Assembly (NCBI GenBank): GCA_018136815.1
Contig: CM030937.1
Coordinates: 2,428,887 to 2,492,886 of the forward strand
Length of the DNA: 64,000 nt
Source: Isochrysis galbana
Taxonomy: Eukaryota; Haptophyta; Isochrysidales; Isochrysidaceae
Direction of reading: 5' to 3'
How positions within the stretch are numbered: the first letter of the stretch is position 1; the number at the start of each line of letters is the position of its first letter. The notes under the pieces are model-generated. The model saw only the letters and a program-made list of their open reading frames with translations, was not told where the DNA came from and did not search any database. This document shows positions 29,831-38,989 of this stretch, piece after piece. A program made the position numbers and the translations under genes.

Positions 29831-31906
29831 TCATTCTCGTACGCGCAAGGGGATCAAGAGGGAGCGGAGTCGATTGATGGCTGCAGCGAGCTCAAGAGGT
29901 CGAGGTCGGGAGAGATTGCCAAGCCTCCATCCCGGGCGCAGACAGTCAATGCCTTGCTCATCGATCTGAGCGGAAATCCACGCAACTAGATCCGCCACGG
30001 GAGTACTTCCATTCATGTGAGAATCGCCGAGGCGTTGCAACGCTTCTGAAATGGCCCGAACCTACAGAGGAATGTGAAGGAGCGAGGAGGGGGTTAAACA
30101 CCGTTCGGGTGGAGGTCGTTCTTGAAGGCCTCGACGGTCACTACGGGATGCAAGAAGAAGGCCGAGCTTCGCACAGGTACGAAGGGACGGACGTGGGAAG
30201 CAATGGCCCCGGCCTAACACCTGTGAGGTCTCGCAGATTTGCTCCACGTGCGAGAGGTCAAGCTCTGGAATTTCGTCATTGAAGCGTATGAAGTTCCGGC
30301 CCGCATTCGCCTTGATTCCGGGGCGGAGCCCCGATTGCGACGGGCAGCGGCGCGGTAGCCCGCTGAATAATCCCGTTGGTGGCGCTGGTGCAGTGGATGG
30401 AAGCTCGGCAGCGATGGCCTTTGCCTGCGCGGTCACCTCGCTTACGTTGTAGCAATCGAGGCGGATCACGCAATCAGCGACGTCGAAGAAGTCCCCTGAA
30501 CCACCCATCACCATGACCGTGGAAATTTGCTTCTCCTCCCAAAGCGGCCGAACGCGAGAGACGAAGGGCCGAATGGGCTCGCGCTCGGCAGCCACAAGAC
30601 GCGCCATTCGCTCGTCGCGAATCATGAAGTTGGTGGCACACGTGTCCTCATCTAAGAGAAACGCTGAGCACCCCGCCTCGATCGCCTCGATGATGGCGGC
30701 TGCTTGGGAAGTTGAGCCGGAAGCGTCGGGGGTTGTGAAGTCACTAGTCCGTTTGCCGAAAGGCAGGTGGTCGATGAAGGGCGAGATGTCCGTACGCGTC
30801 ACTGCTCGCCCATCCTCGGCGCGTACTTTTAGGGCGAGTGGGTGGGTGACTGCAAGTTCGCGCCCATCACCTGGCACCTTGTCATACACTCCGAGTTGTA
30901 GCGCCTGTAGTAGCGTACTCTTGCCGTGAAAGCCTCCACCGACGATGAGTGTGATGCCGCAGCGCACGCCCATGCCCTGGACGTCTCCTGCGTTGGGCAA
31001 TGTGAGTTTGGTGCGCATGCTGGGCGGTGAGGCGAACTTGATGAGGGAGTCAACTGTGAGTGGCTCATCTGAAGCTCCCGAAGCACGAGGCAGAACGCTA
31101 CCGTCGGCCACAAAGGCCACGAGGCCAAGGCGCTCAAGCTGTGCACGCGCCGCTGCCTGGTCCTCGACAGAGTCGAGGTGCGTCTTGATCACCGATGGAT
31201 CGAATGAGGAGTACAATAGCGCCGCACGGGCAAGCCGAGGGAGGATGTCGGCAAGGATCGATGCCGCCCATCGGCCCATTATGGTGCGTCCTTGCGCAGG
31301 AAGAGCAACTGTGAAGCGTAGCTCAATTGCGTCAGGCGTCACGACGACTGCGGACCGGTCGAGAACGAACTGCCCTGGTCCATCAATTGTGAGCTCTCCA
31401 CCCTTGCCACCATGCCAGCCACCTGCCTCAGTCCGTTGGTCGGCACCTGCGAGCTTAGCATCGCGCGCAAAGCGGCGGGCTATCAGATCTCGGAGAGCGA
31501 TTTCGCGCGGCTTCGGCGTGAAACACGTTTCAGGAAAGCCAGCTGCGTGGCGCGGAATTGTGAGATAGCACCGCGTTGGCGGCGCGAAAGGGTCTGATTG
31601 CACATGCTGAACAATGAACACGATGCCATCGTTCAGTTGAAACTCGTAACCTTCCAGATCGCGGTACGCGGGGTAGGGTCGGCCCTCGAGTTGCTCGAGG
31701 CCACGGCGCAGGTCACTACACGTACCGCCCCGACTGCGTGTTTGGATGCTCTCAGAGTCGGGGCTGCCCCAGTCCCCACCGCCGCGCCCGCCGCCGTACC
31801 CTCCCCCTCCATACCCGCCTCCATACCCGCCCCCTCCCCCTCTACCACCCTTGCCCTTTCCGCCGCCGCCACCATACTTCTCGCGGTAGTATGCACCCTT
31901 TCCCAT
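29831..31906 (-). CDS. Predicted ABC-class ATPase with Gly-rich N-terminus
   Basis: Two exons on the minus strand, 31906-30221 and 30061-29831, joined across a 159-base intron (CAG|GTGTTA, TGTAG|GTTCGG). The product is 638 residues. Residues about 11-45 are a Gly/Tyr/Arg tract resembling RGG/GGY RNA-binding tails. The rest matches the predicted ATPase of the ABC class family: DGIVFIVQHVQSDPFAPPTR, Walker A GGGFHGKST near 321, Walker B SAFLLDEDTCATNFM near 415, VMVMGGSGDFFDVAD, and a C-terminal GNLSRPRPLELAAAINRLRSL encoded by exon 2. The family's cellular role is poorly defined; ATP binding is well supported here. It is divergent from the 2OG oxygenase, with Copia 2 inserted between them. Confidence 0.85.
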
Positions 31907-32351
31907 CTTCGCGCACTGGCCGGACCCTGCCGATCAGTCTCTCTCCTCTCTCTCTTGTTGGCTCACTCGCTCGCTCGCTGCCTGGCTCCTTCCCGCTCTC
32001 GCTTGAGAGAGAACCTCTCTCTCTCTCTCTCCAGCGGAGCGGGTCTGCCGACGCCGCTTCTTCCTCTCTCGTCACTTCACTCTCCTCGCAGTTTAATCCT
32101 TTGTCCACGTGGCGAACTTCTCTCCTATTCTCTCTCTCTTCTCTTCCCTTCCCTCTCTCTGCTCTCAGGCTTTCTTTCTTTCTCTCTTCTCTGTCTTTTC
32201 TCCCTCCCTCTCCCTTCTCCCTCTATGTTACTTCTCTCACTCTTCCCTCTCTCTTCTCTCTCTCACTCTCTCCTCGAGCAGCGGTGGCGCGCGCACGTGG
32301 CGCGGGAGGCGGGCGGGGACGCCCAAAAAAAAACAAAGCAAATAAAGAAGT
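31907..32351. promoter_or_regulatory. CT-rich divergent intergenic region (left half)
   Basis: Dominated by CTCTCTCT and CCTTCCC words on the plus strand between 31935 and 32275. This is the 5' flank of the minus-strand ATPase gene. Removing Copia 2 joins it to 35596-35834 and gives an ancestral divergent promoter of about 690 bases shared with the 2OG oxygenase gene. Regulatory role is inferred from position. Confidence 0.4.
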
Positions 32352-32591
32352 TGAGAAGCGCAAGGCTTCATACAAGGCTTCATGCAAGGCTTAATGTGCG
32401 TCGTGAACCCAAGGCCTAGCTATGGCTAGGTGGTGTGCAAAGCATTTGTTCTTGTTGGGGTTTTGTTTTTGTGTCGGTTACGTGACCGGCGGTTGAGTCG
32501 GTTACGGCGGTTGAGTCGTTTGAACGGACAACGGACCGTGCAAGGGTAGAGACCCCTAAGAGACAAGTAACAAGAAAGCTTTCGCCACTCA
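32352..32591 (+). repeat. 5' LTR of Copia element 2
   Basis: 240 bp. Differs from the 3' LTR by having one fewer copy of an 18-base GGTTACGGCGGTTGAGTC repeat. Confidence 0.93.
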
Positions 32592-32621
32592 TCTGGTACC
32601 CCCGCCGAGAGACAAAGAGAC

Positions 32622-34277
32622 ATGGACAAGAACAATGACAAGATCTTCTTCTACAACAAGGATGGTGCTGAATGGAGAGCATTCAGGCCCAAGTTGCTCG
32701 CGATGGCCGGCAAGAACGGTTGCCGACGTGCGATGCTCAAGAACAAGACGGAAAGCGTCGATGACGCCAACAAGGACAAGGAAGCCACCCAGGTGGAACT
32801 CAACAAGGCATATGACCTCCTCATCATGTGCATCAAGGATGACAAGCTTGTGGCCACCTTGGATGTGCTCTACACGGATGAGGAGGAAGAGAAGTACGAC
32901 GGCCACCGTGCGTTCAAACACATCGACGAGTTGCACGTGGCGGTCAACACCGAAGACAAGGCTGAAGACAAGAAGATGGAGTATGACACACTCAAGATGA
33001 CCAACCTCCAGGAGTTCCCCTCAAGGGAGGAGGTCACCAACCGCTTTGACAACATGTTTGGCATCTTCCAAGGACTCAAGGGCACCGCGCGCGAAGTCTC
33101 CGTCGCCGAGTTGTGCCTCGACATGAAAGCGAGCTTCATTGGATGTGGAGAAGGAGTCCTTCGTGAAGTGGACAAGGCATGGGGCTCCTTGGAAGTTGAG
33201 CACCGCAAGAGGCCTGATATGGTGCACAAGAACCTTGTGGAGGCTGCGGCCATCGCCCATAAGCATGAGGCGGTGCGCTCCACGGTGCGTCCGGGCCAAC
33301 GTGCAATGCAAGCGACCAAGACCGAGGATGACACGGATGCCATCAAGAAGGCCTATGAGGCGGGCTTCAAGGCTGGTCAAGGTGGGCGTGGAGGTGGTAG
33401 GAGCAACAACAACAAGGACAAGAAGCCTTGCTCCCACTGCGACCGCATGCACACGGGCATCTGCTGGTCCAACCCCGACACCGCGCACTTGATCGATTGG
33501 GACAAGGTGCCGGAGGGCCTCCAAGCCAAGATCAAGGCCAACCTCTATGATGCCAAGATGAAGAAGGAAAACAAGCAAAGTGGTGGACGCCTCACCTTCA
33601 CCTGCAACAAGATCTGTGCAACCACGACCAAGAACACCGAGGATGATGCCTTACGCATCCTCATCGACTCGGGCGCCACCGGGGCGGACTACTTCAACGA
33701 CATCAGCTTCTTCCCGGACGGCGTGGATGAGACGCGCACGGACATGGTTGAGGTGGCAAGTGGCAAGGCAATCAAGACTTGGGGCGCCATCCCACTAGGT
33801 GAGACCCTCCGCTACAAGCGCGACGGCATCCGCAAGTCGCGCATGTACGTGCAAGGGTTCCGCCAAGTCCCGGGCATTGACTTTGACCTCTCGTACTCGC
33901 CAACCATCTCCCATGGCGGCTTTCGACTGTTCTGCGTCATCTCCGTCATCATGTGCACGTACAAGGGCGCCGCCGATGCCATCTCCGCGTACACGCAGAG
34001 CGAGTTGCCCCCCAACGAGCGCGTTTGGGTACGCATGCCCAAGAACTACCGCAAGTACGATGAACACGGACAAGAGCTAGCGGCCCTCTTGGGACAATCG
34101 CTCTATGGCTTGGTGCAATCCGGCCGCAATTGGTGGCTCAAGTTGTCCATGTGGCTTGAGGCATTTGGCTTCATCGTGGCGTTCAGCGAGCCATGCCTCT
34201 ACGTACTCCGTGATGAGGATTCCTTCATGGTCATGGCCACGTACGTGGACGACAGACATGCCGTGGGGCTCCAATGA
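32622..34277 (+). CDS. Copia 2 gag / protease / RT N-terminal half
   Basis: 551 codons from ATG 32622, about 30 bases after the LTR. The gag region (about 1-260) is followed by a Gly-rich basic stretch and a Cys/His cluster (CSHCDRMHTGIC). Then comes the protease box ILIDSGATGADYF and, after only some 30 residues, RT motifs (SRMYVQGFRQVPGIDFDLSYSP, DAISAYTQSELPPNERVWVRMP, LGQSLYGLVQSGRNWW). It ends just after the YVDD box because of a frameshift. No GAG-pre-integrase or integrase sequence lies between protease and RT. Confidence 0.8.
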   Translation: MDKNNDKIFFYNKDGAEWRAFRPKLLAMAGKNGCRRAMLKNKTESVDDANKDKEATQVELNKAYDLLIMCIKDDKLVATLDVLYTDEEEEKYDGHRAFKHIDELHVAVNTEDKAEDKKMEYDTLKMTNLQEFPSREEVTNRFDNMFGIFQGLKGTAREVSVAELCLDMKASFIGCGEGVLREVDKAWGSLEVEHRKRPDMVHKNLVEAAAIAHKHEAVRSTVRPGQRAMQATKTEDDTDAIKKAYEAGFKAGQGGRGGGRSNNNKDKKPCSHCDRMHTGICWSNPDTAHLIDWDKVPEGLQAKIKANLYDAKMKKENKQSGGRLTFTCNKICATTTKNTEDDALRILIDSGATGADYFNDISFFPDGVDETRTDMVEVASGKAIKTWGAIPLGETLRYKRDGIRKSRMYVQGFRQVPGIDFDLSYSPTISHGGFRLFCVISVIMCTYKGAADAISAYTQSELPPNERVWVRMPKNYRKYDEHGQELAALLGQSLYGLVQSGRNWWLKLSMWLEAFGFIVAFSEPCLYVLRDEDSFMVMATYVDDRHAVGLQ

Positions 34278-34278
34278 C

Positions 34279-35268
34279 ATGAAGCTCGTGCGCAAGGTGT
34301 TTGAGGCCATGGAGAAGGATGGCTTTAAGCTCACTTGGCATGAAGGTCTCGATGAAGTACTTGGAGCCCAACTCAAGGAAGTGAGTGATGGAATCATTCT
34401 TCACCAAGGAGACTACATCAACAAGTTGGTGGGCGCGCACCTCGAAGAGATGACCAAGTACGAGGACACGCTGCGCAACACCGTCGACACGCCATGCAAC
34501 TCGTACCTCGGCAAGGACGTCATCGAGGCGCAAGACGAGAAAGAGCGGATCAAGAAGGAGCTCGATCCCAAGTTTGGCACCAAGTACCGCGGCCTCGTCG
34601 GTAGTCTCCTCTACGCCGCCGTGGTGAGCAACCCCGACATCTCGTACACGGTGGGCCAACTTTGCCGCGCGATGTCGTTCCCCACCGTGAACCTTTGGCA
34701 CGCGGCGCTGCATTGCCTTCTCTACCTCAAGAACCGTGGCACCATGGGCCTCAAGTACTACAAGAACAATGGCGATAGCCCTATCATCGGCCTCTTTCGT
34801 CAAGGTGAAGGCATGGTACGCGGCATGGTCGACGCATCGTGGGACGTAGTACGTTCGACGAGCGGCTGGCTCATCTTCATCAATGGCAGCCTCGTCGATT
34901 GGGGCAGCAAGCGCCAAAACAGCATCTCCTTGTCGGCCAACGAAGCGGAAACGATGGCGGCCTCCCTCGCTTCGCAGCGTATCGAGAACTTCCGTAACAC
35001 GCTCGCGGATCTCGGTTGGAAGCAAGCGGAACCAAGCCCGCTCTTGTCCGACAGCAAGGGTGCAAAGGCACTCGTGGACAATCCCATCATGAAGGGTTTG
35101 GCCCGTCACATCCATCGTCGTGAGCTCTACGTGCGTGAGCTCACGCAGAAGAATGTGTTACGTGTCTACCACGTTCAGACCGAGCTCAATGTGGCCGACA
35201 TGATGACGAAGCCCTTAGCGGCGAACAAGTTCACCAAGTTCCGTGGGCTGATCATGGTTCGCATCTGA
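34279..35268 (+). pseudogene. Copia 2 RT C-terminal half and RNase H (frameshifted)
   Basis: The RT continues in another plus frame, open from before 34105 to the stop at 35268. Motifs are DMKLVRKVFEAMEKDGF, KYRGLVGSLLYAAVVSNPDISY, the RNase H segment GMVDASWDVVRSTSGWLIFI, SLSANEAETMA, LSDSKGA and HIHRRELYVRE. The break right after the polymerase box would prevent a full-length RT unless ribosomal frameshifting or a sequencing error is involved. Confidence 0.75.
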
Positions 35269-35332
35269 GATCTTGCTGCCTTGCGAATCCCTCATTTGTT
35301 GCCCTTCTCCGGGGGATCAGGTCAAGGGGGGG

Positions 35333-35590
35333 TGAGAAGCGCAAGGCTTCATACAAGGCTTCATGCAAGGCTTAATGTGCGTCGTGAACCCAAGGCCTAG
35401 CTATGGCTAGGTGGTGTGCAAAGCATTTGTTCTTGTTGGGGTTTTGTTTTTGTGTCGGTTACGTGACCGGCGGTTGAGTCGGTTACGGCGGTTGAGTCGG
35501 TTACGGCGGTTGAGTCGTTTGAACGGACAACGGACCGTGCAAGGGTAGAGACCCCTAAGAGACAAGTAACAAGAAAGCTTTCGCCACTCA
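35333..35590 (+). repeat. 3' LTR of Copia element 2
   Basis: 258 bp. Otherwise the same as the 5' LTR by eye, with an extra 18-base unit in the GGTTACGGCGGTTGAGTC repeat (around 35456-35515). Confidence 0.93.
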
Positions 35591-35595
35591 GAAGT

Positions 35596-35834
35596 ACTAC
35601 TACTCGTACTCCTAAAGTGTTCTCCCAGTTGAAAGGAGCATTCCAATACTACTATTATAATAATAGAGGGTTGTTCACTGTTCACACGTCCGTGCCGACC
35701 CTCCCTCCCCCCTCTCCACTCCACCTCCCTTCCTCCTCTCCCCTCTCCTCGACTTCTCTCGTCTCTCTCGCTCTCCCTCCCTCTCTCGCTCCCTCTCCCA
35801 GCCTTCCTCCCTCGCTCTCTGCTGCTTGTGGTCA
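35596..35834 (+). promoter_or_regulatory. CT-rich 5' flank of the 2OG oxygenase gene
   Basis: Almost pure pyrimidine from about 35695 to 35825 on the coding strand, ending just before the ATG. This is the right half of the divergent region split by Copia 2. Confidence 0.4.
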
Positions 35835-36692
35835 ATGCCACAACCACGCGGCGCGCCGACCAGCCGCACATTGCTGCACCTGCTCTGTCCAGAGGCCCCG
35901 CATGGACTTGGCACGCGCGACCTCCATCCCGAGCAGCCGGGCTTCATCCTCACCATCGACCGATTCCTCAGCCCTGGCGAGTGCGCCGCGCTGATGGCGG
36001 CGGCCGACTCGCTCGGTCTGGAGCCCGCGAGACCCGACGATCTGCGCCCCAAGAAGAACGAGGCCTTCTTAAACCGGGAGACCCTCGCCGTGGTGGACGT
36101 GCAGCTCGCTGAGCGGCTATGGTCTCGACTGCTACCCCACTTGCCGTGCCTCGAGGGAAGGGAGCCGGTCGGCTTGCAAGGCGATCGAGACGCAACGCCA
36201 TCCCAGGTCAAGTTCTATCGGTATCGTCGAGGCCACAGATTCGGTCCGCATGTAGACACGTCTCACAAAGGCGTCAGCCCGGACGAGGAAACTGAGTTCA
36301 CCTTCCTCGTATACCTCAATTCCGCGGGACAAAGTAGTGGCGAACCAGCTGGGACATTAGACAGGAGGGAGGGAGGCCCCCAGGCGCTTTCAGGCGGCGA
36401 CACAGTTTTCAAACGCACCGTCAAAGCGGAGCTGGCAAGAGTCACTCCACAGCAAGGGATGGGCTTACTTCATGCGCATGGACGCAGGTGCTGCATGCAT
36501 GAGGCTGAAGAAGTTACCCATGGAGAGAAGTATGTGCTCCGAGCGGATGTCACTTATCGTAGAGTAGGTTCACAGGTGGCCAGGGACGTGGGACCCGATA
36601 CAGACACTTGTAGCAGCCGCTCAAGGACAACCAAGCCCTTTGCCCAAGATAAAAGTGGGAGACGAAAGGGGAAGATGAAATTCGCAGAATGA
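35835..36692 (+). CDS. 2OG-Fe(II) oxygenase, prolyl-4-hydroxylase-like
   Basis: Single exon, 285 residues from ATG 35835. The double-stranded beta-helix core shows QVKFYRYRRGHRFGPHVDTS with iron ligands His139 and Asp141, then EFTFLVYLN, GGDTVF, and the distal ligand His222 in CMHEAEEVTHGEKYVLRADV, where the Arg of LRADV would bind 2-oxoglutarate. Such enzymes hydroxylate a substrate side chain using O2 and 2-oxoglutarate. There is no signal peptide, so an ER collagen-type role is unlikely. The C-terminal 40 residues are polar and basic (GRRKGKMKF). Substrate unknown. Confidence 0.8.
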   Translation: MPQPRGAPTSRTLLHLLCPEAPHGLGTRDLHPEQPGFILTIDRFLSPGECAALMAAADSLGLEPARPDDLRPKKNEAFLNRETLAVVDVQLAERLWSRLLPHLPCLEGREPVGLQGDRDATPSQVKFYRYRRGHRFGPHVDTSHKGVSPDEETEFTFLVYLNSAGQSSGEPAGTLDRREGGPQALSGGDTVFKRTVKAELARVTPQQGMGLLHAHGRRCCMHEAEEVTHGEKYVLRADVTYRRVGSQVARDVGPDTDTCSSRSRTTKPFAQDKSGRRKGKMKFAE

Positions 36693-36817
36693 TGTGGGTG
36701 ACAATTGCAGTTGGTAGCAGACAGGCTTAAGCTTGATTTGCGATCTGTTGCGGCACCATGGCCTCGCGTATGCGCCGCCGGCGTGCCCATGGGTCATGTG
36801 TTAGGTGCGCCTCGTGG

Positions 36818-36917
36818 NNNNNNNNNNNNNNNNNNNNNNNNNNNNNNNNNNNNNNNNNNNNNNNNNNNNNNNNNNNNNNNNNNNNNNNNNNNNNNNNNNN
36901 NNNNNNNNNNNNNNNNN
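36818..36917. other. Assembly gap (100 N)
   Basis: Exactly 100 N, a conventional placeholder, so the real distance is unknown. No gene appears interrupted. Confidence 0.99.
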
Positions 36918-37494
36918 TGTAAAGCTGGCTCCCTTTCTAAGCTTGCCACTGTGACCTTAGATAGAAGGGGGAGAGACGCGAAAGGGAAAGGGAAAGGGAG
37001 AGAATCTTTCTTTCTCTTATCCTGACCGCAACAATAACAATGCTGTACGAAGGGCTGTTACGGCTCGCGTTGAATGCTTGAATTGAAGGGTGACACTTTG
37101 AAAATTGAAGACAGCTAAAGACAGCATTATGGGCATACACCAGCATGCAGTCTACTGTTCAGCAAGTATCTAGTATCTAGCTCGTACTAGTACCAACATT
37201 CCTGTGACCAAAAACGAACTACAAACGGCATAAGACACGCTCAGGAGACTTGGAACCTGACAGGCTTTCTTCACGGGAAATGTAAGCGACAAGAACACCG
37301 GAACAACGCCTACTGCGTAACCAGTAGGTGGCAGAAAGAAGTAAAATGAGTCATGACGAAATGCGTGGATTCGCAAGAGATCCGAGTGGTGATGTTCAAC
37401 AGCGGGGGCATGCATTCGTAAAGCTGCACAGGCCCGTTCCCAAGATCGAAAGGTCATCCGCGGCACGAACAGACACTGCTTGCACTAACCCGGC

Positions 37495-38097
37495 TCAAGC
37501 ACACGTCTTTGCAATCGTGGCGAAGAACCCTGTTGGCTTATCGCTCTGATTGTCATTCTCGTCCGTGCTCTGGGGGCCGTCGTCTTCATTCTTCCCATCC
37601 TCGACATTGTTATCATCATCGTAATCCGCTGAGTTAATGTCATCACTGCTATCGGTGTCAGCATCGTCAACGGTATCATCACCGTCAGAATCATCGTTAG
37701 AGTCTTCGTTACTGTCAGAGTCTTCGTTAGCGTCGTCGTCACTCTCAGAGCCATTCTCAGAGTCATCAACACTATCATGGTCACTGTCGTTGTTGGCCTC
37801 GCTGCTGGTGTGGTCATTCGATGAGCTATCGTGATCCATGGAATGGTCCTCATCTTGGTCATCGTCTGAGTCTTCGTTCGAGTCCTTGTTGACAGTGTTC
37901 TCGTCGTCGCTATCATGGTTGTCATCATCATCGTCATGACTAAGAGCCCGCCTCATAGCGGATGCGACTCCGACGAGAGGCTTGTCGGCGGCATTCGAGA
38001 CGAGGGCGCCGCTCATACCATCTGTCAGGCCTACAGGCACAGGGCTCGTCGCCGCGAGCACGGCCAGCAAGGCGAGGAGGGAGAAGAGCTTCGGCAT
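37495..38097 (-). CDS. Secreted Asp/Ser-rich acidic protein
   Basis: 200 residues from ATG 38097. A clear signal peptide (LFSLLALLAVLAATSPV, about residues 4-20) is followed by a short neutral segment. Residues about 53-185 are almost entirely Asp, Ser, Asn and Glu in SDD, DSNED and DDD words, with almost no hydrophobics. The tail ends KPTGFFATIAKTCA with a single Cys. This composition resembles phosphophoryn-like and other mineral-associated acidic proteins, which bind calcium in secreted matrices; no domain family is recognisable. The degenerate six-base coding repeats suggest growth by slippage. Role in calcium binding or mineralisation is inference from composition only. Confidence 0.6.
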   Translation of the reverse strand: MPKLFSLLALLAVLAATSPVPVGLTDGMSGALVSNAADKPLVGVASAMRRALSHDDDDDNHDSDDENTVNKDSNEDSDDDQDEDHSMDHDSSSNDHTSSEANNDSDHDSVDDSENGSESDDDANEDSDSNEDSNDDSDGDDTVDDADTDSSDDINSADYDDDNNVEDGKNEDDGPQSTDENDNQSDKPTGFFATIAKTCA

Positions 38098-38159
38098 GCT
38101 GAGACTCTCTTTGGGCTATCTCGAAAATTTGATGGAAGATGCGAACTGAAGTGCCGTCG

Positions 38160-38220
38160 TCTCCTCCCCCCCCCCCCCCCCTCCCCCCCCCCCCCCTCCC
38201 CCCCCCCCCCCCCCCTCCCC
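38160..38220. repeat. Poly-C tract
   Basis: Sixty bases of almost uninterrupted C with occasional T, just upstream of the acidic-protein gene. Length may be unreliable in the assembly. Confidence 0.8.
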
Positions 38221-38989
38221 TTCCGAGACTGGAGTGAGCCATTTATTGGAGGAAGACGGGCGGTTACGAGGCTTGATCCGAATCTCCGACGCACCTCTCG
38301 CGGTCGAGCAGCTCACGGAAAGGAGCGAGATATGGCCCGAGGCTCGCACCGTATGATGGGGGAGCAGTGCAATGCGTCCTTGACTCTCTGGAGGGCTGGA
38401 GGGGCAAATTGAGCTCGAATGGATGAAGTGGTAAAATGGTAGGTACAACGTGAGATGGTTAACTCATTAAAATACCGGCCATTGCCGTTGCCCGCTCCTG
38501 ACTCCTTAGGGCTCAGGGCTAAAGGCCGGCCCCGCACTGGGACACGCGCATCCTGCGCGATGACGTGATGAGCGACTGGTAGCGCGACGCCGTCTCGCCG
38601 TCTCGTTCGTGACGCTCGCAGCGATGGAGGATGGAGGACCTGCTCGGCCTCTACCGCGCCAACTACTACTTCTACTACTCGTCGGCGAGTTGCATGGCGT
38701 GGAGGTTACGGGCGCGGCTGCGCGTTTGTCGCCTTGCGCTGCAACGCGCGCCGTGGCGACGTGAGCATCACTGCCGCTGTAGCCGTCGCCTCGCGCTGCG
38801 GAGGCTCCGCCTACTGGCCGCGCCTCTACGACGGCTACGGCTACCTCCCGGCCAAGTGCAAGTGCAAGTGCGGCGGCAGGCTCGACCCGTGCGGAGCGCC
38901 GGCGCGCGATGGCTGCGCCGAGTGCTACACGGGGCCGTCGGCGCGTCGGCGCGTCGGCGCCCACGCGCAGTGCAAGTGCAAGCGTGCAC

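Larger units (their letters stand above)
32352..35590 (+). mobile_element. Ty1/Copia LTR retrotransposon 2 (integrase missing)
   Basis: A 3.24-kb element with LTRs of 240 bp (32352-32591) and 258 bp (35333-35590). They start TGAGAAGCGC and end CGCCACTCA, and the element is flanked by GAAGT on both sides (32347-32351 and 35591-35595). The primer-binding site TGGTACCCCCGCCGAGAG starts two bases after the 5' LTR and is identical over 18 bases to that of Copia 1. A GGTCAAGGGGGGG polypurine tract precedes the 3' LTR. The coding region goes from gag and protease directly to reverse transcriptase and RNase H. The whole integrase region is absent, and RT is frameshifted near 34250-34280. Confidence 0.9.

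Noticed and set aside
31598..32419. 273-codon Leu/Ser-rich plus frame
   Set aside because: Translation of the CT-rich promoter tract plus antisense of the ATPase gene.
34231..35115. 294-codon minus frame in Copia 2
   Set aside because: Antisense to RT/RNase H.
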